Shown in pieces: positions 10,660 through 19,848 of a stretch of DNA of 64,000 nt. Each line of letters starts with the position of its first letter. The first letter of the stretch is position 1. The stretch covers positions 8,046,001 through 8,110,000 of the forward strand of contig NC_064034.1 of assembly GCF_932526225.1 (NCBI RefSeq), in the 5' to 3' direction. The notes below the pieces were generated by a model. It made no database searches. It saw only the letters and a program-made list of their open reading frames with translations, and had not been told where the DNA came from. Source of the DNA: Nematostella vectensis (lineage: Eukaryota > Cnidaria > Anthozoa > Actiniaria > Edwardsiidae). The position numbers and the translations under genes are program-made.

Positions 10660-12350
10660 GGCTGAGGGTAAGTTTTCTTGTCTCTATCGTTCGTGGGTAC
10701 TCATCTAAAAATAGCCTTGTTCTTGTCGATCCACTCACGAGATAAAAGACAGATCTGGGCGCCTGTGTCCCACAGAGCTTTTGACGCTTTGCCATTTATC
10801 AGACACTCAATCTCGCACTTACTGCCCACTAATCACGCTACAGTGTCTCTCTGTTTAGGTGTTAAATGGCTCTCAAACCATACATCATCTTCTTTGACTG
10901 GTACATTGGTGTCCACTTCAGAAATATTTGCCAATCTGCGGGACGCTGGATCTCGTCCGCCTACTGTCTGTCCCTCGACGTTAGCCTTCTCCCGTCTTCC
11001 AGCATCGGTCTTCGGCATCCTCGTGCAAAATGTCCTCCACTTCCACACTTCCAGCAATGGTCGCAGGACAGGCCGTTTCCCTCTTCGCGGCACTTCATAC
11101 ATCCTCTTGGTCTACGGACTTGCTCGACGTTCCTCTCCTCGTTCTTTTGACTTCCCCCTTAAAACTGGTCCTTTATTGCTGAAACCTCTGCCTGCAGGGC
11201 ACAGACCGCTGACATCAACTGGATTTCTCCCTCTGTCGCTGATTGGGAGTCGTTTCCCCGTCCGTCCCGCTTCCGTTCCAGTTCCTGATTTTCCACGCGT
11301 TGTTCTTGCATGGAAGCTAACTCGGCTCTAAGAGCATTGACCGCTGCCCATACGCTATCGTCACGCCCCTTGTTCGCCCCTGGTGTCTTTACTTCACAGA
11401 AGGGCTGTGATTGATTTCGTTCGCCGCAATTTTCTGACGAGGGACTAGTTTGCTTTGTCTGTCTTTCTCTGTCGTCATGGCAATACTCATTTCTTGAAGC
11501 AGGGTTTCGTCAGTGGTGTTCGTGTCTTTGAGAAAAGGACGCAATTTCATCCTGATCGTGTCGTCTCGAAGTCCAGTTTCTAACGAATGCAAAACCAGGT
11601 TTTGTACTAGATGAGGGTCGTATCGGACCTGGCTATCTGCAGCGGCCGAACTGAACAGTAGCCGTTGGCGAATTTCGAGAGCGCGCACAAGAAAGTTTTG
11701 CGCGTCCTCATTTTGTCGCTGAGCTAAAGTGGCTAGTTGCTGATGCAGTTCGATTGCGCTGCGCTCGTGAAAATGAGAGCGGAGTATCTGCCTGAGCTGG
11801 GCCAAAGTCAAATCAGTTTTACTTTCCAGGTAGCTGCGGAGATACATCCCCGGGGTCATTGCCTTTATTACCGCTTCGATAATTTCGTGTTCAGAATATC
11901 CTTTAGCAAGTCCGCTTTCGATTTGGCGAGCTAAATTACTGAAAGTTATTTTGTCCTTTTGTCCGTTTTCGCCGATCTGGCCAACAATTTTAAACTCGCT
12001 ATGAAATAACGCTATCAAATGTTGGTTGATTGGGCATAATCAAGCTTCAATTGATTAAGATTATTCGGCCCCGTATTAATTGCGGACACAGTTCCCAAAT
12101 TGATTTTACTGGTGGACGGCTTTTCAGCGTTTATTTGTCCTTTAATTTCTTCTAGTAATGAAGCACCATCCTCGCTTTCAAATGTGTATTCCAGAAATTT
12201 ATTAACCTCCTTTACTAGGCCCAAACGGCTTTGTGATTCTCCGCGGTTTTGTAGTCCAAAACGCGCCGCAAAACCCACAAGTTTTTCATACGAGAGCCCT
12301 ATAATTAATCACTGTACTTCCAATAATAATTCTTCCCCAACAAAAGACAT
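10660..12350 (-). mobile_element. LTR-retrotransposon gag-protease remnant
   Basis: Minus-strand fragments read Gag N-terminal region (12278-12015; ESQSRLGLVKEVNKFLEYTF), Gag core (12018-11389; DLTLAQLRQILRSHFHERSA), a CCHC knuckle near 11030-11075 (CWKCGSGGHFARGC), then an aspartic protease near 10700-10830 with active-site segment LWDTGAQICLLSREW. The order Gag, NC, PR is that of a Gypsy-like or related LTR element. Several frame breaks are present, and RT, RNase H and integrase are absent because the copy ends at the (AAAT)n tract. I could not place LTRs with confidence. Confidence 0.75.
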
Positions 12351-13650
12351 ATTTACAGCCAAAATTTCAAAGGAACAATCGATACAACAATGGAATGTAC
12401 AATACAAATAAACCAACACGCTCAAATCAAACAAAAAGCGACCTCAAGATCAAGTAATCCTCTACCAGATCCACTGTTCTAAAATACACACCGAACGACA
12501 AACTGATCTGACTGATGTGTTTCCCAACCCTAAATCAACATGGAAATAAACTACAATCTTGATTAAATTCGCTGAGTGTCCTTCGGTTGCGGCTTGTTTG
12601 TTTTGAATCAAATAAACTTGAACGCACTGACCTCAAAATCTTACTAAGTCATCCACCTCTGTCCCTCGCAAACAAACCAAGATTGTCCAAATACTTGAAA
12701 ATCCGTCTGAGCCCCCAAATACACTTGTCTAGTGACTTCAAACAACAAAACGGTTCGCAAAAACTAGGACTTTACTCGTGAGCTTCTCTTGTCTCTTCCT
12801 CAAATTACACGCGGTTTTTCTAGTTAAACATTAAACAACAATAGTTATTACTTGAGGGCCTGACCCAGTTACCTTCACGCAAAAAGATATGACAAGCGTT
12901 TCAAACAAATCCTTGTTTTAACCAGACACGGAACAGATTATGCCATCTAACGGTCAAATGTTTAGATCGAACTGAAAAGGCAATGATTTTTAATCTTTCA
13001 CTTACTACCATGAAATCAGCACTCAAAACACAATCAAATTCCCCTCAGCTCGGTTAAATCACTATACCTGGCAGCCCCTCGTCTTGGTTCTTGAGAGGGG
13101 TAGCTGATACACACACCAAAACAGCGCGAGTCGTAACAAGCATTTTAAATAGAGCCATGTTGCGAAGAGCTCTGCTGGATAGCAAGTGTGCTCTGGCGAT
13201 GTTGGGCTGTTCTAAGTACGTTATTCGAAAAGCCCGCCGTGTTATAACGGACCACTCTCGTACCTTCACGAATCCCCGAGACAATAGCACCACATGGAGG
13301 TGTTCACCGACGACACGTGTACTGAATATGATGTAAACAGTAGGCCACAATAGCATTGAACAATACCATCATTTAACACTTCCGCACAAATAGGCATCAA
13401 TTTTAATCTAATAATTCAAGCAAGTAAGATGGGATACTTAAAATATAAAAAAATGGTAAAATATATAGATTTATTGTGATTTAGGCAGGGGCTCATAAGT
13501 AGGGGCAATCAACTTCCCCACATTCTGGTAATATATAGGTGTCACGGCGTTTTTCTAGGATCAGGCTATAGACGCGCGGATTAGCCAATCAGATGCGACC
13601 TTTGTGCTGACATTTTTAGAATTCAAATTCATGGGTAGGGTTGGTTTTAT
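12351..13650. other. No supported gene
   Basis: Possibly contains the 5' LTR and leader of the retroelement at 10660-12350, but no repeat pair was identified by eye. The overlapping frames at 13054-13356 have no recognisable domain. Confidence 0.35.
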
Positions 13651-13749
13651 ATTAAAGAAGAGAGCAACAAAAGTCAAAGTACCGAAGAGAGAACATAGCT
13701 CAACTGCACGCGCTTCGGTACTTTGACTTTTGTTGCTCTCTTCTTTAAT
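13651..13749. repeat. Perfect long hairpin, 37-bp arms, 25-nt loop
   Basis: The left arm 13651-13687 (begins ATTAAAGAAGAGAGCAAC) is the exact reverse complement of the right arm 13713-13749. It is either a recent foldback duplication or a small-RNA hairpin precursor. No TIR element or target duplication is evident around it. Confidence 0.9.
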
Positions 13750-14520
13750 GTGAATCCATTAGGCGAAAGGCAAAATCGCGACCGTTTGAATTCGAATATT
13801 ATTATCGGATTGGTATAAGCAAATATTCTAAACTATTATTAGATCGGTAGTTATACAAGATAAAATCTAGCTTTGGTGGTAAACAACAGAAACAACAAAT
13901 ACTTCAGCGATTAGGCATCGTGTGGGCTCCGGACGTACTTTCAAAATATCACGTTAAATTTACTTTGTGTAAATAATCTGGGCAGTAATAGGAAATGTGT
14001 GAATGCGTACTGTACGGCTCGACTGATTTCATGCTGTAACGCTCTGATAACAGATTCCCATATAAGACATAGCTAAGTCGATTGGCCGATTAGTGTTTTG
14101 CCTAGCCAAAGTGACGTCATTATCCGACAGGCCCGCCAATAGAAGCCAGGTAACGAGGGTAAAAAACTTGTCAGCCTAGTCCATCCCAGGCTTTCTTACC
14201 GGGTTACCTGTGCTCGAAGATAAACCGTGAGGTATCCTGGGTGCTGGGACGAGCACACATGGTTTCCTGTGACGTCACAACTCTTACCATCCACAGGAAA
14301 CCCAACCACAGGAAACCGATAGAACGAGGACTAGACTGAAAATCATTGTCATATGTCAAAGAAGTGAAAAGCCTGAAGGCAGCAATGTAGACCTAGGTCG
14401 TAGTGTGCTGCACATGATGACGCCATCACTACATTACTATAGCAACACACCTATTCCCAAGAGAAGCAAGCGTACTGAAAGTATAGTCTATTTTTCTCAT
14501 TTACTTGATCTGGATTAGGT
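13750..14520. other. No supported gene
   Basis: I see no coding signal. GTTTCCTGTG / CACAGGAAAC occurs as a short inverted motif near 14261-14310. Confidence 0.4.
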
Positions 14521-14589
14521 TCGATTCTCGAACATGTCCTCTAATTTTTTTTTTTTTTTAAGCAGATACAATTCCATACTCCTTGCTCC

Positions 14590-14830
14590 CTGCTCACCTC
14601 CAGTTTTTCGGTCAAGTCCATACTCCTTGCTAACTATCTTGCTCCTCCTTGCTCATTCTTGTTTTTCGATGTTCGGTCAAGTCCGAATTCCTTGCTCACT
14701 CTCGCTCCTATTAGCTCATTCTTGTTTTTCGTTGTTCGGTCAAGTCCATACCCCTTGCTCATTCTTGCTCCTCTTTGCTCATTCTTGTTTTTCGTTGTTC
14801 GTCCAAGTCCGTATTCCTTGCTCACCTATG
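14590..14830. repeat. Minisatellite, unit about 65 bp
   Basis: Three to four diverged copies contain GCTCATTCTTGTTTTTCG and TTCGGTCAAGTCC. The open frames over it (14534-14887 and shadows) are by-products of the repeat. Confidence 0.75.
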
Positions 14831-15065
14831 CTCCCTTTTATTCAACCCCGTTCTCCCTTTGTTTCGTCCATTTTTCGTATACTGTAAGCAGATAAGCGGA
14901 TAGAAACATCTCATTTCCACAGGGATTTGTAGTCTACGAAGCAAGACGGAACTTTAAGGTTGCGACTTTACGAAATAACAATAAACTACATTCTGAGTAT
15001 ACAAATATTGAAATAAGATTGATATAGCATCTGCGGGTGGACTTTGCCCGACGTATGTTTCCGAG

Positions 15066-15540
15066 GTGTTGTTGCTTTTCTCCGCCCCTACCACTACCAA
15101 CAACAAGACATGCAACTGCCGACAGAAAGACACCTGCCCTCTAGACGGAAACTGCCTACAGACATCTGTTATCTACCAAGCTACCGTAACTCGAAAAGAC
15201 AACAACACCTCGGAAACATACGTCGGGCTCACTGAAAACAGCTTCAAGACCAGGTACAGAAACCACACCGCATCATTCCGACACGCCAAACACAGAAACT
15301 CCACCGAACTCGGCAAACACGTCTGGACTCTCAAGGACAGCATGATTGAGTACTTTATTTCATGGCGCATTCTTTCTTCCCACTCCGCCTACAACAGTAC
15401 CACTAAGCGTTGCAACCTCTGCCTCAAGGAAAAGCTGACGATCATCTGCCAACCCAAACTATCAACTCTAAATAAACGCAATGAACTCGTGTCCTCGTGC
15501 CGCCACAGAAACAAAGCCCTGCTACGAAACAATTAGAACT
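15066..15540 (+). mobile_element. Penelope-like element, C-terminal GIY-YIG endonuclease fragment
   Basis: The frame contains CNCRQKDTCPLDGNCLQ followed by VIYQATVT, ETYVGLTENSFKTRYRNH, ELGKHVWTLKD, and a tail CNLCLKEKL...LNKRNELVSSCRHRNK. This is the standard layout of the Penelope-like (PLE) endonuclease: Cys-rich lead, GIY-YIG core (here Y-V-G), W-x-L-K and a C-terminal CRHRxK. The reverse transcriptase half is missing, so it is a 5'-truncated copy. The frame stays open to a natural stop at 15534-15536. Confidence 0.88.
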
Positions 15541-16460
15541 GTTAATCCCGTCACCGTTAAATTTTCGCGCTATCAATTTTTCACACGTTCCGCACTGTTA
15601 GTTTTCGCCCCGCATATTTAATGTAACTCGCTATTGTTCCTCTTACCGCCTTAGTTAAAACTATCAGTCTATTATTATGTAAATTCCAATGTTAATAGTA
15701 TATATACGATGGTAGGAATATTCTCATATATATATATATATGGAAATAGAAAAACATATTCATGATATGAATACTTATGGAAATAGAAATACATACTCAT
15801 GATATAAATACTTATGGAATTAATTCGAAACCCCTTACTTTGAAGACTGTTACTGCGGTACATCTGTTCGTAAAAAAAATAGAGATAATACAATGATAAA
15901 TACATCGAATTAAAGGTTAAACTTAAAGGTTAAGGTTAAGCATTCAACAAATCATTAGTTCCATGGTCGATGGTACCTTGAAAACTATGTAACATCCAGA
16001 GGTTTTACTATTATTACGAAGATTTGATCATCCTAGTCGGTATCGTACGAGATAATTGGCCACGTTAATGTGATTTTTCGGTAATTGGGAGGCATCGGTG
16101 CTGTATAACAACAGGGGTGTAGCCTAGATTGTTCCAGAGCCACTACAATCAATACTAGTAGTATGAAATTTTCTTTTTTACTGATGTTGAACGCAAAATC
16201 TGTCGTATTTGTGTAAAAGTTGTTAAACCCTTAAATTGCTCAGTAATTATTAGCAAGTATTAATTTTCTGAAAAAGGCTGAGCTGTACCTGACTGTAATA
16301 TTATTCTTTTGTGCGGGAAATCGGTCAGTAATTTCTCTGTAGCACCAGATGTTTGCAAAATAGGTATATGATTACTCGGCTTGGTAATATTTGTGACAGG
16401 CAGTTACAAAATATCACAGAGCACGCGCGTCCTTTCTGGGTGCAACTTTGCTATGCTGCG
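15541..16460. other. AT-rich intergenic region
   Basis: A tandem pair of about 53 bp (GGAAATAGAAA...CATGATAT) lies at about 15735-15815. It would include any promoter of the proposed 16461 exon, but no element is identifiable. Confidence 0.4.
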
Positions 16461-16509
16461 ATGTCTGCGACGTTTACTTTTTTCTTTTGGGCCGTCACTT
16501 TTTTCAGAG
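16461..16509 (+). CDS. Possible signal-peptide first exon of the large receptor gene
   Basis: ATG at 16461 gives MSATFTFFWAVTFFR plus one nucleotide, then the strong donor AGAG/GTAAGC. The peptide is hydrophobic enough for a short signal sequence. It ends in phase 1, exactly what the MAM exon at 34343 needs, giving ...FFRGVRTLSCDFE. If correct, the whole 17-kb virus-like element lies in this intron. The overlapping ATG at 16453 gives phase 0 and does not fit. Evidence is phase and context only. Confidence 0.4.
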
Positions 16510-17116
16510 GTAAGCGGTCATGATCGTGCAACCAACACGAGGCTGTTGGGGGTCGCTTTTCTACCAAAGCCCACTTTTAGTCAGGGGAGAAATTTGTATA
16601 ATTAATCTATCAGTTTTGAGAAGGCGTTTAAGTAAGGGCCACGAAAAAGCATTTTTTCCTTGGTTCAATGAGTACGACTTTGGAGTTAAGCCCTTCGTTA
16701 GTGGGTGACTAATCAATCTGACGGACGAACGTTTGGTTATTTTTTATTCTCCTGCTCGATACGTCTTTCACGTCTAGTTTGGCAGTTTCATGTATATTTT
16801 TCACGGGACTTTCACGGGCCGTGGTTTTTTAAACTAATGATTGCCTATCCCACTATCGTTTTTGCTTGGGCCCGGGTAGCACTTGACCAAATTCATAAAC
16901 TTTTTTGTCAAAAGAGTTTCGTCAAAGTTTCAGTGCCGGCACCGGAGCATAATGCAAATTTTAAAGAATCTTTTTCACCCTCACTATTGTGACGGTTAAT
17001 TAGCTCAGAAGCGTCCAGCTGAACTACTTGCGATAGCTATAGCAATAATTTCTATACTTTTAAAAATTCAAAAACTTTCAACTCTATCACCAAGAAGCCT
17101 TTTTTATACATTATTC
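16510..17116. other. Probable intron sequence left of the virus-like element
   Basis: Several short frames show no domain similarity. I see no RNA gene or transposon end before the element border at 17123. Confidence 0.4.
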
Positions 17117-17117
17117 T

Positions 17118-17122
17118 ACTGG
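17118..17122. other. Left target-site duplication (ACTGG)
   Basis: ACTGG directly precedes the left TIR and recurs directly after the right TIR at 34061-34065. A T before each copy makes a 6-bp reading (TACTGG) possible if one terminal base was lost. Polintons typically make 5-6 bp duplications. Confidence 0.8.
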
Positions 17123-17267
17123 AGTAGTAGGGTTTTGGCGCAGCTGGCGCAACTTTTTGATCTCCCCAAATTTCATTCCAAAAGTGGCGCAAAAGTCTCC
17201 GCGCACCTCCGCCAAGCCTCGCGACCTGCGCATGCGCGAGTTTGCCAGAGATCTCTTGCACGACCAA

Positions 17268-17402
17268 GCCCACCTGTCAATCACTTTGTCACGTGATAGC
17301 CACGCCCACCTGTCAATCACTTTAAAAACCTGTCAATCACTTTGTTAAGAACCTGTCAATCACTTTATCACGTGATAGCCAAGCCCACCTGTCAATCACT
17401 TT
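17268..17402 (+). repeat. Subterminal repeats, five units
   Basis: Five copies of ACCTGTCAATCACTTTGT or close variants, two followed by CACGTGATAGCCAMGCCC spacers. The right end has two copies (about 33860-33913). Subterminal repeats of this kind can bind replication or transposition proteins (inference). Confidence 0.88.
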
Positions 17403-17417
17403 GTCACATGTCGCACC

Positions 17418-17440
17418 TAGGGGGAGCTCAAGGGGCTATT
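17418..17440 (+). repeat. GC-rich interspersed repeat, copy 1
   Basis: TAGGGGGAGCTCAAGGGGCT, a variant of the element-specific GGGGAGCTCGAGGGGCTAGC motif. It lies just upstream of the first small gene and pairs as a direct repeat with 17821-17850. Confidence 0.85.
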
Positions 17441-17444
17441 CTGG

Positions 17445-17453
17445 TCTAAAGAC
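17445..17453 (+). promoter_or_regulatory. TCTAAAGAC promoter-like motif of small membrane gene
   Basis: A variant of the TTTAAAGAC motif, 19 nt before the ATG at 17473. Confidence 0.45.
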
Positions 17454-17472
17454 GTATGAGGCCCTAGATAAA

Positions 17473-17733
17473 ATGACATTAAAGACGGAGGTGAAGATCA
17501 AAAACGATGCGGCTACCGCCGGCGGTTGTTCGGTGCTGGAGGTGAATGTGAGTGACACTGCGGATGCGGGGCCTGAACACTGCTGTTGTAACGCTGATTA
17601 CTATGAAGACTCAGAATACGGAAGCTTCGACCCCGTTGGGTTTGTGGCCGGAGCGGCGACAATTGTCCTTGGTGTTCTAGCGATGTTAGTCTCCATGCCA
17701 CGGTATGACGAAAAAAGATGGGTAAGATACTAG
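17473..17733 (+). CDS. Small single-pass membrane protein (86 aa), unknown
   Basis: Start taken at ATG 17473 (AAAATG) because the upstream in-frame ATG at 17401 lies inside the TIR and GC-rich repeat, before the promoter-like motif. The N-terminal half is polar with a Cys cluster (EHCCCNADYYED). A single hydrophobic segment, VGFVAGAATIVLGVLAMLVS, spans about residues 54-73, and the C-terminal tail is short and basic. I do not recognise a family. It sits between two direct copies of the GC-rich repeat, as if inserted as a cassette between the TIR and the leader that precedes TFIIB. Confidence 0.6.
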   Translation: MTLKTEVKIKNDAATAGGCSVLEVNVSDTADAGPEHCCCNADYYEDSEYGSFDPVGFVAGAATIVLGVLAMLVSMPRYDEKRWVRY

Positions 17734-17820
17734 TCCACGAATGTGGTGTGGAGACTTTAGACCGCACCGCCCCCACGCGGACCCCTTCAGAAGTCTTGAC
17801 AACCACACACATCACACCTA

Positions 17821-17850
17821 GATGGAGCTCGAGGGGCTAGCCTCTCAGCT
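17821..17850 (+). repeat. GC-rich interspersed repeat, copy 2
   Basis: GGAGCTCGAGGGGCTAGCCT then CTCAGCTTCACATCTA. The block from here to the TTTAAAGAC motif is the inverted match of the sequence upstream of polymerase B (33787-33858). Confidence 0.92.
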
Positions 17851-17869
17851 TCACATCTAGAAAGCCTTT

Positions 17870-17887
17870 GAAAAGTGGTTTAAAGAC
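17870..17887 (+). promoter_or_regulatory. Early-type promoter motif, TFIIB-like gene
   Basis: GAAAAGTGGTTTAAAGAC, identical to the motif upstream of polymerase B. It is followed by an ATG at 17888 that is out of frame with the gene, so transcription probably starts at or after this ATG. Confidence 0.7.
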
Positions 17888-17904
17888 ATGAACAGTTTAA
17901 TAAA

Positions 17905-18831
17905 ATGGAGGAACGAACAGTTGAACGTACGGTTGAAGATCGGTCACCACCACCATACAATATCCCCGGCGGACCGGTGCCTGAGATTAACGTCCCCACC
18001 CTCATGCCGGAATTTGCACTGTTTGACCGAGCCCTCACCGAATACGAGACTAGTAGAGCCTCCTTGGGAGACGAGGATAGTAGTAACACCCTTTGCAATC
18101 ATGACGACCTAGTCACAGAAGACGGGGTCACTAGTTGCTTAGAGTGCGGGGAACAGATGCAGCGCGTGATCGCACACGAAAGGGAGTGGGGTTTTTACGG
18201 ACATTCCGACGGCAAACGGTCTTCGAATCCAAGTCGGGTCCAGGTACGTAGGTCTGAGGATAGAAATATTGACAAGGATGTGGAGAACATGGGTTTTAGC
18301 GGGGTAATTGTAGCCAAAGCTAACGAGATATACACTCAGGTGACGAAAGGCCAGATTTTTCGCGGCGACCCACGGAAGGCGATCGTCTTTGCGTGTATCT
18401 ACTACGCCTACAAGATGTCCGGTGAGTGTCAGACACCGAAAACCTTGATGGAGACTTTTGGATTGAGCAGGAAGAGTTGCCTTAAGGGTCTAAAAATCTT
18501 TAGTATTAACGCGCCTAAAGATTACTTACTACACGGAACGTCTCCCACCGTCGTGGACCACATTCGCGATGTGATGGATAGATTCTCGGCGTCCCCCGCA
18601 CAGAAGGGAGAGGTGGTCCAGCTCTACTACAGATCTGAGAACCGCTCGTCTGAGTTGAATCGCGCTCGCCCACAATCCTTTGCGGTCGCTTTAACCTATT
18701 ACTGGGTACGGCTAAAGGGGGTCGATATTACACTTAAAAAATTCTCCGAAAGAACGGGCGTCTCCGAGTTAACCATCAGTAGGAAAGCGAGAGAAGTGGC
18801 CACAGTCCTGGGTACGCCTGGTGTGGTATGA
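17905..18831 (+). CDS. TFIIB-like transcription initiation factor (308 aa)
   Basis: TFIIB proteins recruit RNA polymerase to promoters. Seen here: an N-terminal zinc ribbon with C64-N-H66 and C78-x2-C81 followed by G; a B-reader/linker-like segment EREWGFYGHSDGKRSSNPSR (about 92-111), resembling the E-W-x-F...P-S-R of TFIIB; and two cyclin-like repeats, about 130-205 (KANEIYTQ, AIVFACIYYAYKMSG) and about 213-303 (SFAVALTYYWVRLKG, FSERTGVSELTISRKAREV, the helix-turn-helix end). The C-x-H ligand spacing recalls TFIIB-like factors of large DNA viruses more than host TFIIB (inference). Residues 1-37 are a proline-rich extension sharing GP(I/V)PEINVP with the polymerase N-terminus. No RNA polymerase is encoded, so it must work with a host or helper enzyme. 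Confidence 0.85.
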   Translation: MEERTVERTVEDRSPPPYNIPGGPVPEINVPTLMPEFALFDRALTEYETSRASLGDEDSSNTLCNHDDLVTEDGVTSCLECGEQMQRVIAHEREWGFYGHSDGKRSSNPSRVQVRRSEDRNIDKDVENMGFSGVIVAKANEIYTQVTKGQIFRGDPRKAIVFACIYYAYKMSGECQTPKTLMETFGLSRKSCLKGLKIFSINAPKDYLLHGTSPTVVDHIRDVMDRFSASPAQKGEVVQLYYRSENRSSELNRARPQSFAVALTYYWVRLKGVDITLKKFSERTGVSELTISRKAREVATVLGTPGVV

Positions 18832-18922
18832 TATTTCCTGATTTCCAGAGAAATCAGGATTTCCAGAAAACTGTCAGTTCGGAGTAGATGTGAATTGACA
18901 CGTCTAAAAAAATTCGATTAAA

Positions 18923-18935
18923 TTGGTTTAAAGAC
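18923..18935 (+). promoter_or_regulatory. TTTAAAGAC promoter motif, ankyrin gene
   Basis: TTGGTTTAAAGAC, 17 nt before ATG 18953. It lacks the GAAAAGTG extension of its neighbours. Confidence 0.65.
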
Positions 18936-18952
18936 GTGGGTGTAGTAACAAA

Positions 18953-19774
18953 ATGGATATGCAAAGTGCTGGAAGTCTTACAAATCTCACCGTGGAGGAT
19001 CAAGCCGCCACCTTAGCGAGGTGGGGAGCCGCAGACTTTGACACCGTTATGGAGCGCGCGGCGGGGGAGGGGTGCGTCGAGACCGTGAGGTTGTGTAAGA
19101 GTTGGGGTGCGACGGATTTCGAAAAGCCGATGGCCGAGGCCGCGAAGAATGGGCACGCCGAGATCGTTAAGATGTGTTGTGAGTTGGGCGCCTGTGACTT
19201 CGTATATCCAGCGTCCATGGCCGCGAAAGGCGGGCACGTAGAGGTTTTGAAGGTGATGGACGAGTATTGTGACGACGAAGAGGCCATGATCGAAGCTATG
19301 GGTACTGCGGCGGGGGAAGGTCAGGTGGGGGTTGTTAAGTTATTGATAGATCTAGGCGTCGATGCCAACGTCGGTTGGACCTCCGCCGAGGCGGCGTACA
19401 ATGGCCACGTTGAGGTTCTAGAGTTGCTGAGAGAAAACTTCTGGGAGTTTGACCCGGACTATGCTATAACACCGGCCACCGAATCTGGCAACCTCGAGAT
19501 TGTGAGGTTGTGCTTGGAGTGGGGCGCGACCGATCTCATTGGGCCTATGAGTTACGCGCGGTTTTGGGGTCTACACGAAATTGTCGCGGTGCTACGTGCG
19601 GCGTGGAGGTGGGGCCTCGTGCATGAGGAGCTCCCGGAGAAGCTACACAAGGTGAGATTCCGTAGAAAGCTGGAGGACGAACTAATGCCAGTAGCTTGGC
19701 ATCCGGACAGGTTTTGGGATTGGTGTCTTGATGAGCAAGAGAAGGGAATGTTGGAAGAGTGTTTCGATGGGTAG
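18953..19774 (+). CDS. Ankyrin-repeat protein (273 aa)
   Basis: Six to seven ankyrin-like units run from about residue 25 to 228, each with the pattern D..x-MxxAAxxGHxE(I/V)V(K/R)-(L/M)C.x.GA: for example FEKPMAEAAKNGHAEIVKMC, MAAKGGHVEVLKVM and TPATESGNLEIVRLC. The C-terminal ~45 residues form a separate Trp- and acid-rich tail (WHPDRFWDWCLDEQ). There is no F-box or BTB domain. Ankyrin proteins of large DNA viruses usually act as adaptors that redirect host ubiquitin or immune signalling; the adjacent RING gene fits such a role, but that is inference. The unit style (LCKSWGATDF) resembles giant-virus ankyrins. GC-rich codon use is visible compared with the membrane-protein genes at 24-26 kb. 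Confidence 0.85.
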   Translation: MDMQSAGSLTNLTVEDQAATLARWGAADFDTVMERAAGEGCVETVRLCKSWGATDFEKPMAEAAKNGHAEIVKMCCELGACDFVYPASMAAKGGHVEVLKVMDEYCDDEEAMIEAMGTAAGEGQVGVVKLLIDLGVDANVGWTSAEAAYNGHVEVLELLRENFWEFDPDYAITPATESGNLEIVRLCLEWGATDLIGPMSYARFWGLHEIVAVLRAAWRWGLVHEELPEKLHKVRFRRKLEDELMPVAWHPDRFWDWCLDEQEKGMLEECFDG

Positions 19775-19813
19775 GCGTGAGAGACATGCTTTGGTGTATG
19801 ATGTAAAAAAATT

Positions 19814-19831
19814 GAAAAGTGGCTTAAAGAC
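19814..19831 (+). promoter_or_regulatory. Early-type promoter motif, RING gene
   Basis: GAAAAGTGGCTTAAAGAC. As in the TFIIB-like gene it is followed by ATGAACAGTTTAATAAAATGG, where the first ATG is out of frame and the second (19849) is used. Confidence 0.7.
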
Positions 19832-19848
19832 ATGAACAGTTTAATAAA

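Larger units (their letters stand above)
17123..17440 (+). repeat. Left terminal inverted repeat
   Basis: 17123 to about 17290 matches the reverse complement of about 33893-34060 almost base for base, including GCGCATGCGC. Beyond it both ends carry copies of an 18-bp subterminal repeat and then the GC-rich CTAGGGGGAGCTC block. The copy number of the subterminal unit differs between the ends. Confidence 0.93.

Noticed and set aside
10678..11331. 217-aa plus-strand frame
   Set aside because: Antisense to the retroelement zinc-knuckle and protease region.
16453..16509. MLRCLRRLLFSFGPSLFSE as the receptor signal exon
   Set aside because: It ends in phase 0, whereas the MAM exon needs phase 1; the ATG at 16461 fits.
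17401..17472. Upstream ATG extending the small membrane gene into the TIR
   Set aside because: It would encode the GC-rich repeat and precede the promoter-like motif; ATG 17473 fits better.
17888..18112. Overlapping frame from ATG 17888
   Set aside because: Out-of-frame reading of the TFIIB leader; no domain.
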